A stretch of 57,825 nt of DNA from Prevotella sp. UBA2755 (lineage in GTDB: Bacteria > Bacteroidota > Bacteroidia > Bacteroidales > Bacteroidaceae), in the NCBI GenBank assembly GCA_002353225.1, contig DEJF01000054.1, forward strand, positions 1 through 57,825, written 5' to 3'. Shown one piece after another: positions 48,655-57,223 of the stretch; position 1 is the first letter of the stretch, and the number at the start of each line of letters is the position of its first letter. Both the position numbers and the translations under genes were made by a program. The notes under the pieces are model-generated. The model ran no database searches, had not been told where the DNA came from, and saw only the letters and a program-made list of their open reading frames with translations.

Positions 48655-50539
48655 ACAATACTGGGGCTACGATGACTTCCGTGGTATTCAACGGGAGATC
48701 ATCGAGTCCATCGGTTCTGGACATGACACGCTGGGACTGATGCCTACCGGTGGTGGTAAGTCCATCACCTTTCAGGTACCAGCACTGGCGATGGAGGGAG
48801 TGTGTATCGTTATCACTCCTCTGATTGCCTTGATGAAAGACCAGGTTCATCACCTGCGCCAACGGGGTATCATGGCGGCAGCCGTCTATAGTGGGATGCA
48901 GCGTGATGATATCCTACGCATACTGGAAAACTGTATCTTAGGAAGCACCAAACTCCTTTACATCTCCCCTGAGCGTTTGGGCAGTAGTCTGTTTCAGACG
49001 AAACTTAGACACATGCAGGTGAGTTTCATCACGGTGGACGAGGCACACTGTATCTCACAGTGGGGGTACGACTTCCGTCCCTCCTATCTACAAATCGCTG
49101 ATATCCGCCGCATCTGCCCAAACATCCCTGTCCTTGCCCTCACAGCAACAGCGACTCCTAAGGTCGTGGAGGATATCTGCGATAAACTAAAAGCCGCCCC
49201 TAAACAGGGGAGGTTGGAGGGGTCTCCTTTCCACATCTTCCGTATGTCCTTCGAGCGTAAGAACCTCACTTACCTCGTCTCTTATGCGATGGACAAACGG
49301 ACGGAACTGATCAGACTGCTGGATGGCGAGCAAGGGGCCGCCATCGTCTATGTCCGTAGTCGCCGCCATGCCAGAGAGGTGGCGGAGTTATTGACGGACG
49401 CAGGACTGAGTACCACCTATTATCATGCCGGTCTCGACCTTGCGCAGAAAGACCAACGCCAGCGTGACTGGCAACATGACCGGGTACGTATCATGGTGGC
49501 GACAAATGCTTTCGGTATGGGTATCGACAAGCCCGACGTGCGTATCGTGGCGCATTACGACCTCCCCGACTCCATCGAGGCATACTTCCAGGAGGCTGGT
49601 CGTGCAGGACGTGACGGACAACCGGCTCGTGCTGTCCTGCTATATAATGCCGCTGACGAGCCGAAACTCAATAAGCGCATCAGTGATACCTTCCCCGAGA
49701 AAGACTATATCCGCAAGGTGTACGACCATCTTGCCTATTACTATCAGATAGCCACTGGCGACGGTTATGGGGTATCCCGTGAGTTTAACATCGACGACTT
49801 CTGCCATAAATTCAATCACTTCCCCATCCGTGTGCATGCTGCCCTGCAGATCCTGCAGCGTGCCGGGTATATCGAGTACACGGAGGAACAGGATAACCAG
49901 GCACGTGTAAAGTTCCTGGTAGGACGTGACGACCTGTATCGCCTGCGTGGTGACTCACCGAACGAGGAGCGTGTCATCATCGCCCTGCTCCGCAACTATG
50001 GAGGACTGTTTGCCGACTACGGCTTTATCGACGAGAGTCTGATAGCCCAGCAAAGCGGGATGAAGCCGAACGATGTGTACCAAGTGCTGAAGGTGCTCTC
50101 CATGAAGCACATCATCCATTTCATTCCCCGCAAACAAGTACCCTATATCCGTTATATGCAGCGACGGGAGGACAGCGAGCATGTCCAACTGTCAAAAGAG
50201 ATCTATGAGGAACGCCTGACACAATACCGGGACCGTATCGAGTCGATGTTGCGTTATGCCAAGGACAACAGCCGTTGCCGCAGTCGCCAGTTGTTGGAGT
50301 ATTTCGGGGAGAAAGGTACCAGGGACTGTGGACAATGTGATGTCTGCCGGTCCAACCACCCCCATGATACCAAACAGGCACAACAGCAGATCCTCACCTT
50401 ATTATCCGACCGCAAGCGCCACCATGTCACAGAACTCCTGCGCCTGCAACTGCCCAACAAGGAAATGGATGCCGCCCTCACCTACCTCCTGCAAGAGGAG
50501 TATATCATACAAAAGGACGGCTATCTGATGATTCCATAA
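48629..50539 (+). CDS. recQ: ATP-dependent DNA helicase RecQ with an in-frame palindromic insert
   Basis: 636 residues. Walker A LMPTGGGKSITFQVPAL, DEAH in TVDEAHCISQWGYDFRPSYL, VMVATNAFGMGIDKPDVRIV-like motif V and QEAGRAGRDGQPARAVLLY motif VI are all present. The zinc-binding/RQC part has CRSRQLLEYFGEKGTRDCGQ then CDVC. A clear HRDC domain is not seen; the end is a winged-helix-like segment. Between the two RecA lobes an extra KAAPKQGRLEGSPFH is encoded by a repeat (see 49191-49228). It lies in a surface linker, so activity is probably kept. Confidence 0.93.
   Translation: MSNYQQILKQYWGYDDFRGIQREIIESIGSGHDTLGLMPTGGGKSITFQVPALAMEGVCIVITPLIALMKDQVHHLRQRGIMAAAVYSGMQRDDILRILENCILGSTKLLYISPERLGSSLFQTKLRHMQVSFITVDEAHCISQWGYDFRPSYLQIADIRRICPNIPVLALTATATPKVVEDICDKLKAAPKQGRLEGSPFHIFRMSFERKNLTYLVSYAMDKRTELIRLLDGEQGAAIVYVRSRRHAREVAELLTDAGLSTTYYHAGLDLAQKDQRQRDWQHDRVRIMVATNAFGMGIDKPDVRIVAHYDLPDSIEAYFQEAGRAGRDGQPARAVLLYNAADEPKLNKRISDTFPEKDYIRKVYDHLAYYYQIATGDGYGVSREFNIDDFCHKFNHFPIRVHAALQILQRAGYIEYTEEQDNQARVKFLVGRDDLYRLRGDSPNEERVIIALLRNYGGLFADYGFIDESLIAQQSGMKPNDVYQVLKVLSMKHIIHFIPRKQVPYIRYMQRREDSEHVQLSKEIYEERLTQYRDRIESMLRYAKDNSRCRSRQLLEYFGEKGTRDCGQCDVCRSNHPHDTKQAQQQILTLLSDRKRHHVTELLRLQLPNKEMDAALTYLLQEEYIIQKDGYLMIP
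49191..49228 (-). repeat. Palindromic repeat inserted in frame in recQ
   Basis: Reverse complement reads GGAGACCCCTCC..., then CTCCCCTGTTTAGGGGCGG, matching the 42-bp repeats at 19470 and 20297 at about 26 of 33 positions, including the CCCCTGTTTAGGGG hairpin. It adds roughly 12-15 residues to RecQ. Confidence 0.65.
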
Positions 50540-50610
50540 CTATTTCTCGTCTTTTTGCTTAGGAAAAACAGGTGTTCGTTTGTATATAGAGTAAAAAGAC
50601 TAAGTGACAG

Positions 50611-50834
50611 ATGAAAGACAAGCAAGAGTTTGAGGCTGTATTCCGACACTATTACAAAGGGATGTACGCTTTTGCACTGCGTATGCTCCATGACGAGGCG
50701 GACAGCAAGGACTGAAATACAGGGAGATCGCCGAGGAGTTACAAGTCAGCGAAGTCACCGTACATAATCATCTGTCGCAGTCGCTCAAACGAATTAAAGA
50801 ACACTTAAAATCCTTAGGTTATGGAATCAAATGA
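50611..50834 (+). pseudogene. ECF RNA polymerase sigma factor with internal deletion
   Basis: The first frame is MKDKQEFEAVFRHYYKGMYA then FALRMLHDEADSKD and a stop at 50713: the start of sigma region 2. The other frame resumes at 50712 with LKYREIAEELQVSEVTVHNH then LSQSLKRIKEHLKSLG, the end of region 4 with its helix-turn-helix. The middle ~110 residues are missing, with a frame change at the joint. The remaining end overlaps the anti-sigma start as in intact loci. It can no longer make a sigma factor. Confidence 0.85.
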
Positions 50835-51351
50835 CAAGTTAGAGGAGTTGCTTCGGCAGATGTATGCCGAGGAGCCACAGGTGGATATTGACAAGGAGTG
50901 GCAGAAGTTCGAAGCGAAGCACTTTGCCCCTAAGCGCAAGTCGTGGGGATGGACGCAGATAGCAGCACTCTTTATCGGCGTACTGATGCTGTCTGGTATT
51001 GCCTATGCCGCCATCCATATCATCAACAACAGCCACTCGCAGAAGACAGAACTCCAAGATACGACAGCCATTGCTCACAAAGCATCAGCCCCTGCTGTAA
51101 GACAGACCTCACAAGAGAGTCCAACACTTAGTGAACCGAAGACTTTTGAGAACGTCCCACTCAAGGACATCGTAGCCGAACTAACCTCTGCCTACCATAT
51201 AACCATCAAGATAAGGAATGCGGAGGCTGCCGCCCTGCGTCTCTACTATCCATGGAATCCACAGATGCCGCTCCAGCAGGTCGTGGAGGAACTGAACCGA
51301 TTTGAGAAAGTACACCTGACACTTAACGGCGACACGCTAATCATCGAGTAA
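50821..51351 (+). CDS. Short anti-sigma/DUF4974 protein
   Basis: 176 residues. A cytoplasmic N terminus (LEELLRQMYAEEPQVDIDKE), one membrane helix (about 43-65: WTQIAALFIGVLMLSGIAYA), a periplasmic linker, and a C-terminal DUF4974/STN-like domain (FENVPLKDIVAELTSAYHIT, NAEAAALRLYYPWNPQMPLQ, VHLTLNGDTLIIE). No middle FecR domain is seen, so it is a shortened form of the anti-sigma partner. Its cognate sigma factor upstream is destroyed. The outer-membrane receptor gene follows by 3 bases. Confidence 0.8.
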   Translation: MESNDKLEELLRQMYAEEPQVDIDKEWQKFEAKHFAPKRKSWGWTQIAALFIGVLMLSGIAYAAIHIINNSHSQKTELQDTTAIAHKASAPAVRQTSQESPTLSEPKTFENVPLKDIVAELTSAYHITIKIRNAEAAALRLYYPWNPQMPLQQVVEELNRFEKVHLTLNGDTLIIE

Positions 51352-51354
51352 GCC

Positions 51355-53913
51355 ATGAGATATACGCTATACCTTATGATATGGTGCCTCGGCATCGTCG
51401 AAGCACAAGCGCAGAAACTGACTAAGAGTTACACCGAGGTCTCGCTCTCCGACGTGCTTATCGACCTGAACCGTTCACAAGCGGACAGCCGTATCAGTTT
51501 CATCTATAACGAACTGGAGGACTTCACCGTCACCACCAGTTTCCGCAACCAGACCGTCGGCAATGCTGTGCGCCAAGTGGTAGGTTTCTATCCGATGAAG
51601 ATTACAGAGACTGACAGTCTCATCACTGTTGAGTGCGTCCAGAAGGAGACACAGAAGGTCATCGGACGTGTGATTGACGAACAAGGACAGCCCGTGGAGT
51701 TTGCCAACGTTGCCTTGCTGCTACCTGCAGACTCCTCGTTCATCAATGGCGGCGTGACAAACCAGAACGGTGATTTCGTCATCCCCTGCCGTCCTGGACA
51801 CATGCTTATCCGTGTGTCGTTCGTCGGCTACAAGACGCACTACCAGTCCTGCACCGTCGGCGAGGTGGGCAATATCCGCCTCCGTCGTGATGCCATCGTA
51901 CTGCAGAACGTCGTGGTTAAGGGAGAGATTCCGCAGTACAAAGCCACTACTGGCGGCATGACCATTGAGATACAGAACTCTATCCTGAAGGACGTCGGCA
52001 CAGCCGACGACCTGCTCTCGATGCTGCCCCGCGTGGAGGGCAGCGATGGTAAGTTCACCGTCTTTGCCAAAGGCGAGCCGGAGATTTATATCAATAATAA
52101 GAAGGTACGCGACGCGAAGGAACTGAAGCAACTCAAATCGACTGACATCAAGAGCGTTGACATCATCACCTCGCCTGGTGCGAGATATAATGCCGAGGTC
52201 AGCGCCGTCATCCGTATCAAGACCATCCGCCAGCAAGGCAACGGCCTGAGTGTGGAGGCCTACAGCCAGACCAAATACAATGACTGGTGGACAAACTACG
52301 AAGACCTGACCGTGAAATACCGCACAGGCGGACTGGAAGTGTTTGGCACAGGCTCATTCAATAATAATCACTATGCTGAAGATCCTGCCCTTTCAAGCGA
52401 CCTGTTCTTCGACAAGAACACCTTCCATATAGACCAGGGTGCTCCGAACTCCATCTGGTTTACGTCTGTATTCGGCAAGGCAGGCCTGAGTTATGACATC
52501 AACGAAGACAACTCCTTCGGTATGACCTACAGTTGCTTTGGCGAACTCTATGGCGGTGGCGACTCGAACGGTTGGCAGACCATCTACCGCAATGGACAAC
52601 TGGAGGGTAAGGTCAGTCAGTGGATGCACGTCAACCACACCACCATACCCGACCATGATGCCAACATCTACTATGTCGGCAAGATTGGGAAACTGGGTAT
52701 TGACTTCAATGGCACCTGGAACTGGCAGAAGAGTGTTCGCAGAGACATCGAGACGGAAAGAAGCACAGAACTGGAAAACCGCGACATCCACAGCAATGCC
52801 GAAGACCGCAACCGGATGCTGGCAGCCAAACTCGTACTCTCCTATCCAGTATGGAAGGGTGAACTGAGCGTGGGAACCGAGACCACCAACACCCACAGTA
52901 CAGGCATCAGCCAGAACGAAGAAGGATGGGTGCCTGCCTCCGACACACGCATCAAGGAAAGCAATACGGCAGGATTTGCAGAATACAAACTACAGTTAGG
53001 CCACTGGAGCCTCAATGCAGGCCTGCGCTATGAGCACGTAAACACCGACTATGAGTCATATAGCATCCGGAGCGATATTCAGCCAGAGCCGAGCCGCACT
53101 TACAATGACATATTCCCTAATGTATCGGCAGGCTGGCAGAAGGACAAGTGGAGCCTGCAACTCAGTTACACCAAGCGCATTAACCGCCCCAGTTATCACT
53201 CGCTGAGTAACTATGTGCAATACGACAACCGCTATCAGGTGGAAGGTGGTAACCCGATGCTGCGTCCGGCTATCCGTCAGGACATCGACTTCAGCGCTAC
53301 CTACTCGTGGCTCAGTTTCAATGCTGGCTTCGAGCACTACAGCGACAAGATTCTGAACTTCAGTAGTCTCTATCAGAAAGGCAGAGAGGTCATCATGTGG
53401 CGTAACGAAAACTTCGACGATTTCAACTGCTGCCATGCCTCAATTGTAGCCTCGCCTAAATGGGGCATCTACACCCCGACACTTACCTTGGGCTACTTCC
53501 AGCAGTTCTTCGATGTCAAGCAATATGGCATCGACCATAGTCTCACCAGACCTGAGTGGAGCATCAACCTACGCAACTGGCTGGCATTGGGAGAGACAGC
53601 CAAGGCGATGGTCTATATCCACTACGCCACCACACACGACTATGGTTTCAGCCGCCAGCATCATGAGTTCAACGTGAACGCCCGCCTACAAAAGACTTTC
53701 CTGAAAGGTCAACTGACGGCAGTACTCTTTGCCAATGACATCTTCCGAACGCTCCGTGACAAATGGGAAGGCTACTATCCTATAGAAGTTCTGACCCGCG
53801 ATGCCTACCTATATTCCAGAGAAATCGGCATATCGCTGCAATACAACTTCAACGCCACCCGCTCGAAGTACAAGGGGACTGGTGCTGGCAATGCTGAGAA
53901 GAGCCGACTATAG
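51355..53913 (+). CDS. TonB-dependent outer-membrane receptor with STN domain
   Basis: 852 residues. Signal peptide MRYTLYLMIWCLGIVEAQAQ. The STN domain follows (KSYTEVSLSDVLIDLNRSQA, about residues 25-90), then a carboxypeptidase regulatory-like repeat (VIGRVIDEQGQPVEFANVAL), a plug (VVVKGEIPQYKATTGGMTIE, LKDVGTADDLLSMLPRVEGS) and a large beta-barrel. The barrel is like the outer-membrane beta-barrel family 3. STN means it can signal to the anti-sigma protein. With the sigma factor broken, regulated induction should be lost. The ligand is unknown. Confidence 0.88.
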   Translation: MRYTLYLMIWCLGIVEAQAQKLTKSYTEVSLSDVLIDLNRSQADSRISFIYNELEDFTVTTSFRNQTVGNAVRQVVGFYPMKITETDSLITVECVQKETQKVIGRVIDEQGQPVEFANVALLLPADSSFINGGVTNQNGDFVIPCRPGHMLIRVSFVGYKTHYQSCTVGEVGNIRLRRDAIVLQNVVVKGEIPQYKATTGGMTIEIQNSILKDVGTADDLLSMLPRVEGSDGKFTVFAKGEPEIYINNKKVRDAKELKQLKSTDIKSVDIITSPGARYNAEVSAVIRIKTIRQQGNGLSVEAYSQTKYNDWWTNYEDLTVKYRTGGLEVFGTGSFNNNHYAEDPALSSDLFFDKNTFHIDQGAPNSIWFTSVFGKAGLSYDINEDNSFGMTYSCFGELYGGGDSNGWQTIYRNGQLEGKVSQWMHVNHTTIPDHDANIYYVGKIGKLGIDFNGTWNWQKSVRRDIETERSTELENRDIHSNAEDRNRMLAAKLVLSYPVWKGELSVGTETTNTHSTGISQNEEGWVPASDTRIKESNTAGFAEYKLQLGHWSLNAGLRYEHVNTDYESYSIRSDIQPEPSRTYNDIFPNVSAGWQKDKWSLQLSYTKRINRPSYHSLSNYVQYDNRYQVEGGNPMLRPAIRQDIDFSATYSWLSFNAGFEHYSDKILNFSSLYQKGREVIMWRNENFDDFNCCHASIVASPKWGIYTPTLTLGYFQQFFDVKQYGIDHSLTRPEWSINLRNWLALGETAKAMVYIHYATTHDYGFSRQHHEFNVNARLQKTFLKGQLTAVLFANDIFRTLRDKWEGYYPIEVLTRDAYLYSREIGISLQYNFNATRSKYKGTGAGNAEKSRL

Positions 53914-54058
53914 TAAATAACTAAGGCAAAGGGTAATGATTCCGCATGCTCATCTGTATAATAGATACGCCAGTTCGGGATAAGAAAGTTGCCCCAAAAA
54001 GTTGGTAATCTGTAAGCGTATCCGCTCCGCCCTTGAAGCCTCCGTAGGATGAAAGTCT

Positions 54059-54124
54059 CCGATGCCTCCGCTCACAGTGAGTAATGCCTCCGATTAAAGA
54101 TGGTAATGTTTCCCCTCTCAGATA
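54059..54124 (+). repeat. Degenerate 22-bp array (three clear units)
   Basis: Units start at 54059, 54081 and 54103, each with an ATGCCTCCG-like or ATGTTTCCC stretch (CCGATGCCTCCG, GTAATGCCTCCG, GTAATGTTTCCC). The region to 54190 continues in a weaker 22-base rhythm. ATCGGAGGCAT at about 54166-54176 is the reverse complement of ATGCCTCCGAT at 54084-54094, and GTGAGCGAAGGC (54141-54152) roughly inverts GCCTCCGCTCAC (54064-54075). Confidence 0.6.
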
Positions 54125-54197
54125 GGTGACGCTCCTCTCTGTGAGCGAAGGCATCCGCCACGGTGATCGGAGGCATTTCTATCAACAAATAGCCTTT

Positions 54198-54313
54198 CCT
54201 TGTCACCGTTGTCACTTCGTTGCCACCGACAATACACTGATTTTCAAACAGTTTTGCAAGGCGGCAACGGTGACAAGGGTTAAAAACTTTTGGTGCGCGC
54301 ACGCGCGCGCGTA
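54198..54313 (+). repeat. Conserved intergenic module with inverted arms and GC tract, copy 2
   Basis: Left arm 54198-54228 (CCTTGTCACCGTTGTCAC and GTTGCCACC). Conserved 41-mer 54249-54289, 40/41 identical to 22853-22893, whose GGCAACGGTGACAAGG pairs with the left arm. Then a 21-bp alternating purine-pyrimidine tract from 54293 to 54313. Confidence 0.85.
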
Positions 54314-54323
54314 AGACAGTGTT

Positions 54324-55181
54324 TCACTTGGAGAAACTGAGGGCGAAGGTGACATGATAGCCTGCTACTGGATGGTCAGGCAACGATAGATTGCCACCAA
54401 CCCCTACCATCATGCGGCGTGAGAGTGATAGTCCGATGCCACTGCCTGTACGCTTGGTAGTGAAGAAAGGTACAAAGATACTTTGGATGGCCTCAGCGGG
54501 AATGGGCTCTCCGTCGTTGCTGACAAGTAGCGTGCGGTGCTCGGCATCGTATGACAGGGCTATCCGACGGGCTCCTGCTTCCAAGGCATTCTTCACAAGA
54601 TTGATGAGCACTTGATGGAGCATTCCAGCATCGGCATCAACGGTTGCATCGCCAGCAATATTGCCCATATCCCAAGTAATATCTGGATAGAGTTGGCGTA
54701 TATCGCTGATTAAGGTGAAGAGACCGACTGTCTCTATCTTCGGCTCTGCAACCAGTGATAACTTACGATAGGAATCGACAAAGATATTCAGATGCTGCGA
54801 AGTGGCTTGGATAGCACGGATGCCCTCTTCGAGCGGTGTGCCCTTCACATCGTTGCGGTCCAGCATCGATTGGCTGATGCTGGCAATGGGGGCTGTAGCG
54901 TTCATAATCTCATGGGTGAGCACCCGAGTCAGGCGCTCCCATGACTCCACCTCGTTCCGGTTCATCTGTTGACGGATCGTCTCCCCCAATTGGTTGAGCG
55001 TCTCCTGCATGGCGCGTTCCCCTGGCAACAGACCGTCAGTTGGCAGTCGAAAAGTAAAATCGCGATTGCGAATAGCCTCCTGCATCAAGTGGGCACGCAA
55101 TTTAAGGGAACGCTGCCGACGAATCATCCAGCAGACGACAGTGATCACCACACCTATTAATATATATAAGAACGTATTCAT
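54324..55181 (-). CDS. Sensor histidine kinase
   Basis: 285 residues. One N-terminal membrane helix (about 4-20: FLYILIGVVITVVCWMI) and no periplasmic sensor domain. The H-box LTRVLTHEIMNATAPIAS, N-box LINLVKNALEAGARRIAL, and G-box GSGIGLSLSRRM are intact. Signals are probably sensed by the membrane or the linker (FRLPTDGLLPGERAMQETLN). It should phosphorylate the response regulator encoded just upstream (54 bases away). The pair faces a TolC-type efflux operon and may regulate it. Confidence 0.88.
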   Translation of the reverse strand: MNTFLYILIGVVITVVCWMIRRQRSLKLRAHLMQEAIRNRDFTFRLPTDGLLPGERAMQETLNQLGETIRQQMNRNEVESWERLTRVLTHEIMNATAPIASISQSMLDRNDVKGTPLEEGIRAIQATSQHLNIFVDSYRKLSLVAEPKIETVGLFTLISDIRQLYPDITWDMGNIAGDATVDADAGMLHQVLINLVKNALEAGARRIALSYDAEHRTLLVSNDGEPIPAEAIQSIFVPFFTTKRTGSGIGLSLSRRMMVGVGGNLSLPDHPVAGYHVTFALSFSK

Positions 55182-55235
55182 ACGGTAGCAAATCGTTTCT
55201 TTAGTACGCTTGCCTGAGCAAGAAATTCTTCACTC

Positions 55236-55760
55236 TCACAGTCGTTTCATTTTGTTGTATAACGTCTGTCGGGTGATACCCAGCAGTTCGGCAGCCTTTG
55301 TAAGATTGCCGTGGCAATGGTCAATGGCACGGCGTATATGTTCAGCCTCTGCCTCATTCAGAGTGACAATTTCTGCCTGCATGTCCATCACGTCCTTCAG
55401 TTTGCGTATGAGTTCATCGTTGTCCCAGGGTTTGGTGATGAAGTCGGCAGCCCCACTCTTCAGTCCACGCACGGCGAGTTGGATGTCGGCATAGGCTGTC
55501 AGTAGCACAACGGGCGTTTGCGGGTGGTGTTTCTTGAGGGTACGCAGCCATAGCAGCCCCTCGCTGCCGTTATTGACACCTAAGGTAAAATTCATGTCGA
55601 GCAGCACCAGGTCAACCGTCTCTTGGTTCATCATCTTCAACAGGTTGTCCGGCTGGTTCAACGTCAGTATGTGCTCGAAAATAGTGTCCAGACAAAAGCG
55701 CAAGGCTGTCAGTATAGCCTCGTTGTCGTCGACTATCAGTATGGTTCCGTATTTGTTCAT
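55236..55760 (-). CDS. Response regulator with receiver and Fis-type helix-turn-helix
   Basis: 174 residues from MNKYGTILIVDDNEAILTAL. The receiver has DD at the start, phosphorylated Asp in LVLLDMNF, the Thr in VVLLTAYAD, and Lys in FITKPWDND. The C terminus is a Fis-type helix-turn-helix (HIRRAIDHCHGNLTKAAELL, GITRQTLYNKMKRL). There is no AAA+ sigma-54 domain between them, unlike the NtrC type, so it is a PrrA/ActR-like compact regulator. A -7 box lies only 5 bases before the ATG, described separately. Confidence 0.9.
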   Translation of the reverse strand: MNKYGTILIVDDNEAILTALRFCLDTIFEHILTLNQPDNLLKMMNQETVDLVLLDMNFTLGVNNGSEGLLWLRTLKKHHPQTPVVLLTAYADIQLAVRGLKSGAADFITKPWDNDELIRKLKDVMDMQAEIVTLNEAEAEHIRRAIDHCHGNLTKAAELLGITRQTLYNKMKRL

Positions 55761-55764
55761 GCAG

Positions 55765-55772
55765 CAAAGGTA
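55765..55772 (-). promoter_or_regulatory. -7 box TACCTTTG abutting the response regulator start
   Basis: The minus strand reads TACCTTTG, ending 5 bases before the ATG at 55760. The mRNA would then start at or near the start codon. Confidence 0.5.
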
Positions 55773-55858
55773 CGAAGAAAATATCATTCGGCTGTCAAAA
55801 AGTCATACGAAAAGGTGTCTAATTTTTAGACGTTTTGCAAGCAGCCGGTGCCAAAACC

Positions 55859-55889
55859 TTGCGGACGACATGGGAAAACCCTAACTTTG
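55859..55889 (+). promoter_or_regulatory. -33/-7 promoter for the TolC operon
   Basis: TTG at 55859-55861, 20 bases, TAACTTTG at 55882-55889. The gene starts at 55913. Confidence 0.6.
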
Positions 55890-55912
55890 CAGGGTCAAAA
55901 TACGAACGCAAG

Positions 55913-57223
55913 ATGAAGAAACCATTTCTCATACTAACCGTTTTCTCTGCCAGCCTCGCTTCGGCTCAGCCAGAGTGGACCGTGCAGCAGTGCATGCAGT
56001 ATGCCGTAACCCATAACACACAAGTGCGACAGGCAGAACTGAAGTTGGACAACTACCGGGCTAACCGACTGGGAGCCATCGGCAATATGCTGCCATCGGT
56101 AGAGGCTAGTGTGGGGATGCAGTATAATTTCGGACGAGCCATTGACCCTGAGACCAACATCTATACCGATGTCAGCACCTTCTATAATGGCTATTCGGTA
56201 CAAGCCTCGCTACCCGTGTTCGACGGTTTCAACCGACTGCATGCCCTACGGGCTGCACAGGCCAGTGTGCTGATGGGCAAGAGCGCCCTGCTCCAACAAC
56301 AAGATAAGACCGCTCTAAATGTGATGCAAGCATTCACCAATGTTGTCTATTACGACAAAATGGTGCGCATGGCAGACGAGAAACGAAGAGAGACAGCCCT
56401 GCTTCTTCGCCAGACGCAGGTAATGCTGGAAGTGGGGCGCAAGAGTCCTGCCGACGTAGCACTGGTAGAGTCGCAGCAGGCTGAGGCCGACTACGAGTTG
56501 ACGCGTCAGCAAAACCTCAAGGCATCTGCCCTACTGGAACTGAAAAAGGAAATGAACTATCCGCTGGCAGACAGCCTCCGGCTCACCTGCAACGAGATTA
56601 CGGATTGTGCCCGACGAGATTACGGCTCGTCGATGGTGAGCCGTAATCTCATTCCAGAACTGCAACAGGCATATCAATCTGTACTGGTGTCACGCCATGA
56701 GTGGCTTCAGGCCCGCGCTGGCTTTTTCCCTACTCTCTCGTTGAGTGCGGGTCTGAGCACCAGTTTTCATAAAACGCTGCATTCAGAGGAGACTATGCCC
56801 TTCCGCGAACAGTTCAAGAACAACTTGGGTGAATATGTGTCGGCTACGCTACACATACCACTCTTCAACCGCCTGCAGACCCTCACGGGTATTCGACGTG
56901 CCAAGAACAACTATCGCATCGCTCAGGAACAGTTCAAACAGAAACAATTGGAACTGGAGAAACTGAGTCGCGAGGCTTGGCAGGATATGCAGGCTTATCA
57001 ACAACAAGTAATACAGATGGAGCGTAAGGTGAAAGCGGACAGTCTTGCCTACCTGCTGACGCGACGGCAGTATGAAGAGGGCCTGTCGACGGCTATTGAC
57101 CTGCATACCACGTCCACCCAGTTGCTGAAGTCGCGTGCCACACTCCTGCAGTGTAGGCTGATGGCGGTAGTCAAAGAACAATTAGTGAGATATTATCAAG
57201 GAGAGACAATATGGACAGAGTAA
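55913..57223 (+). CDS. TolC-family outer-membrane efflux protein
   Basis: 436 residues from MKKPFLILTVFSASLASAQPE, a clear signal peptide. TolC repeats: WTVQQCMQYAVTHNTQVRQA at the start, NYRANRLGAIGNMLPSVEAS, and a second half with EWLQARAGFFPTLSLSAGLS and YRIAQEQFKQKQLELEKLSR. It forms an outer-membrane channel with long periplasmic coiled coils. Its last 13 bases overlap the HlyD gene start. It probably exports with a following ABC transporter or RND pump outside the window. Confidence 0.9.
   Translation: MKKPFLILTVFSASLASAQPEWTVQQCMQYAVTHNTQVRQAELKLDNYRANRLGAIGNMLPSVEASVGMQYNFGRAIDPETNIYTDVSTFYNGYSVQASLPVFDGFNRLHALRAAQASVLMGKSALLQQQDKTALNVMQAFTNVVYYDKMVRMADEKRRETALLLRQTQVMLEVGRKSPADVALVESQQAEADYELTRQQNLKASALLELKKEMNYPLADSLRLTCNEITDCARRDYGSSMVSRNLIPELQQAYQSVLVSRHEWLQARAGFFPTLSLSAGLSTSFHKTLHSEETMPFREQFKNNLGEYVSATLHIPLFNRLQTLTGIRRAKNNYRIAQEQFKQKQLELEKLSREAWQDMQAYQQQVIQMERKVKADSLAYLLTRRQYEEGLSTAIDLHTTSTQLLKSRATLLQCRLMAVVKEQLVRYYQGETIWTE

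Larger units (their letters stand above)
53914..54323. other. Convergent intergenic region with repeats
   Basis: No gene is supported between the receptor and histidine kinase genes. It holds the third 22-bp array and the second copy of the conserved GC module. Confidence 0.6.
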
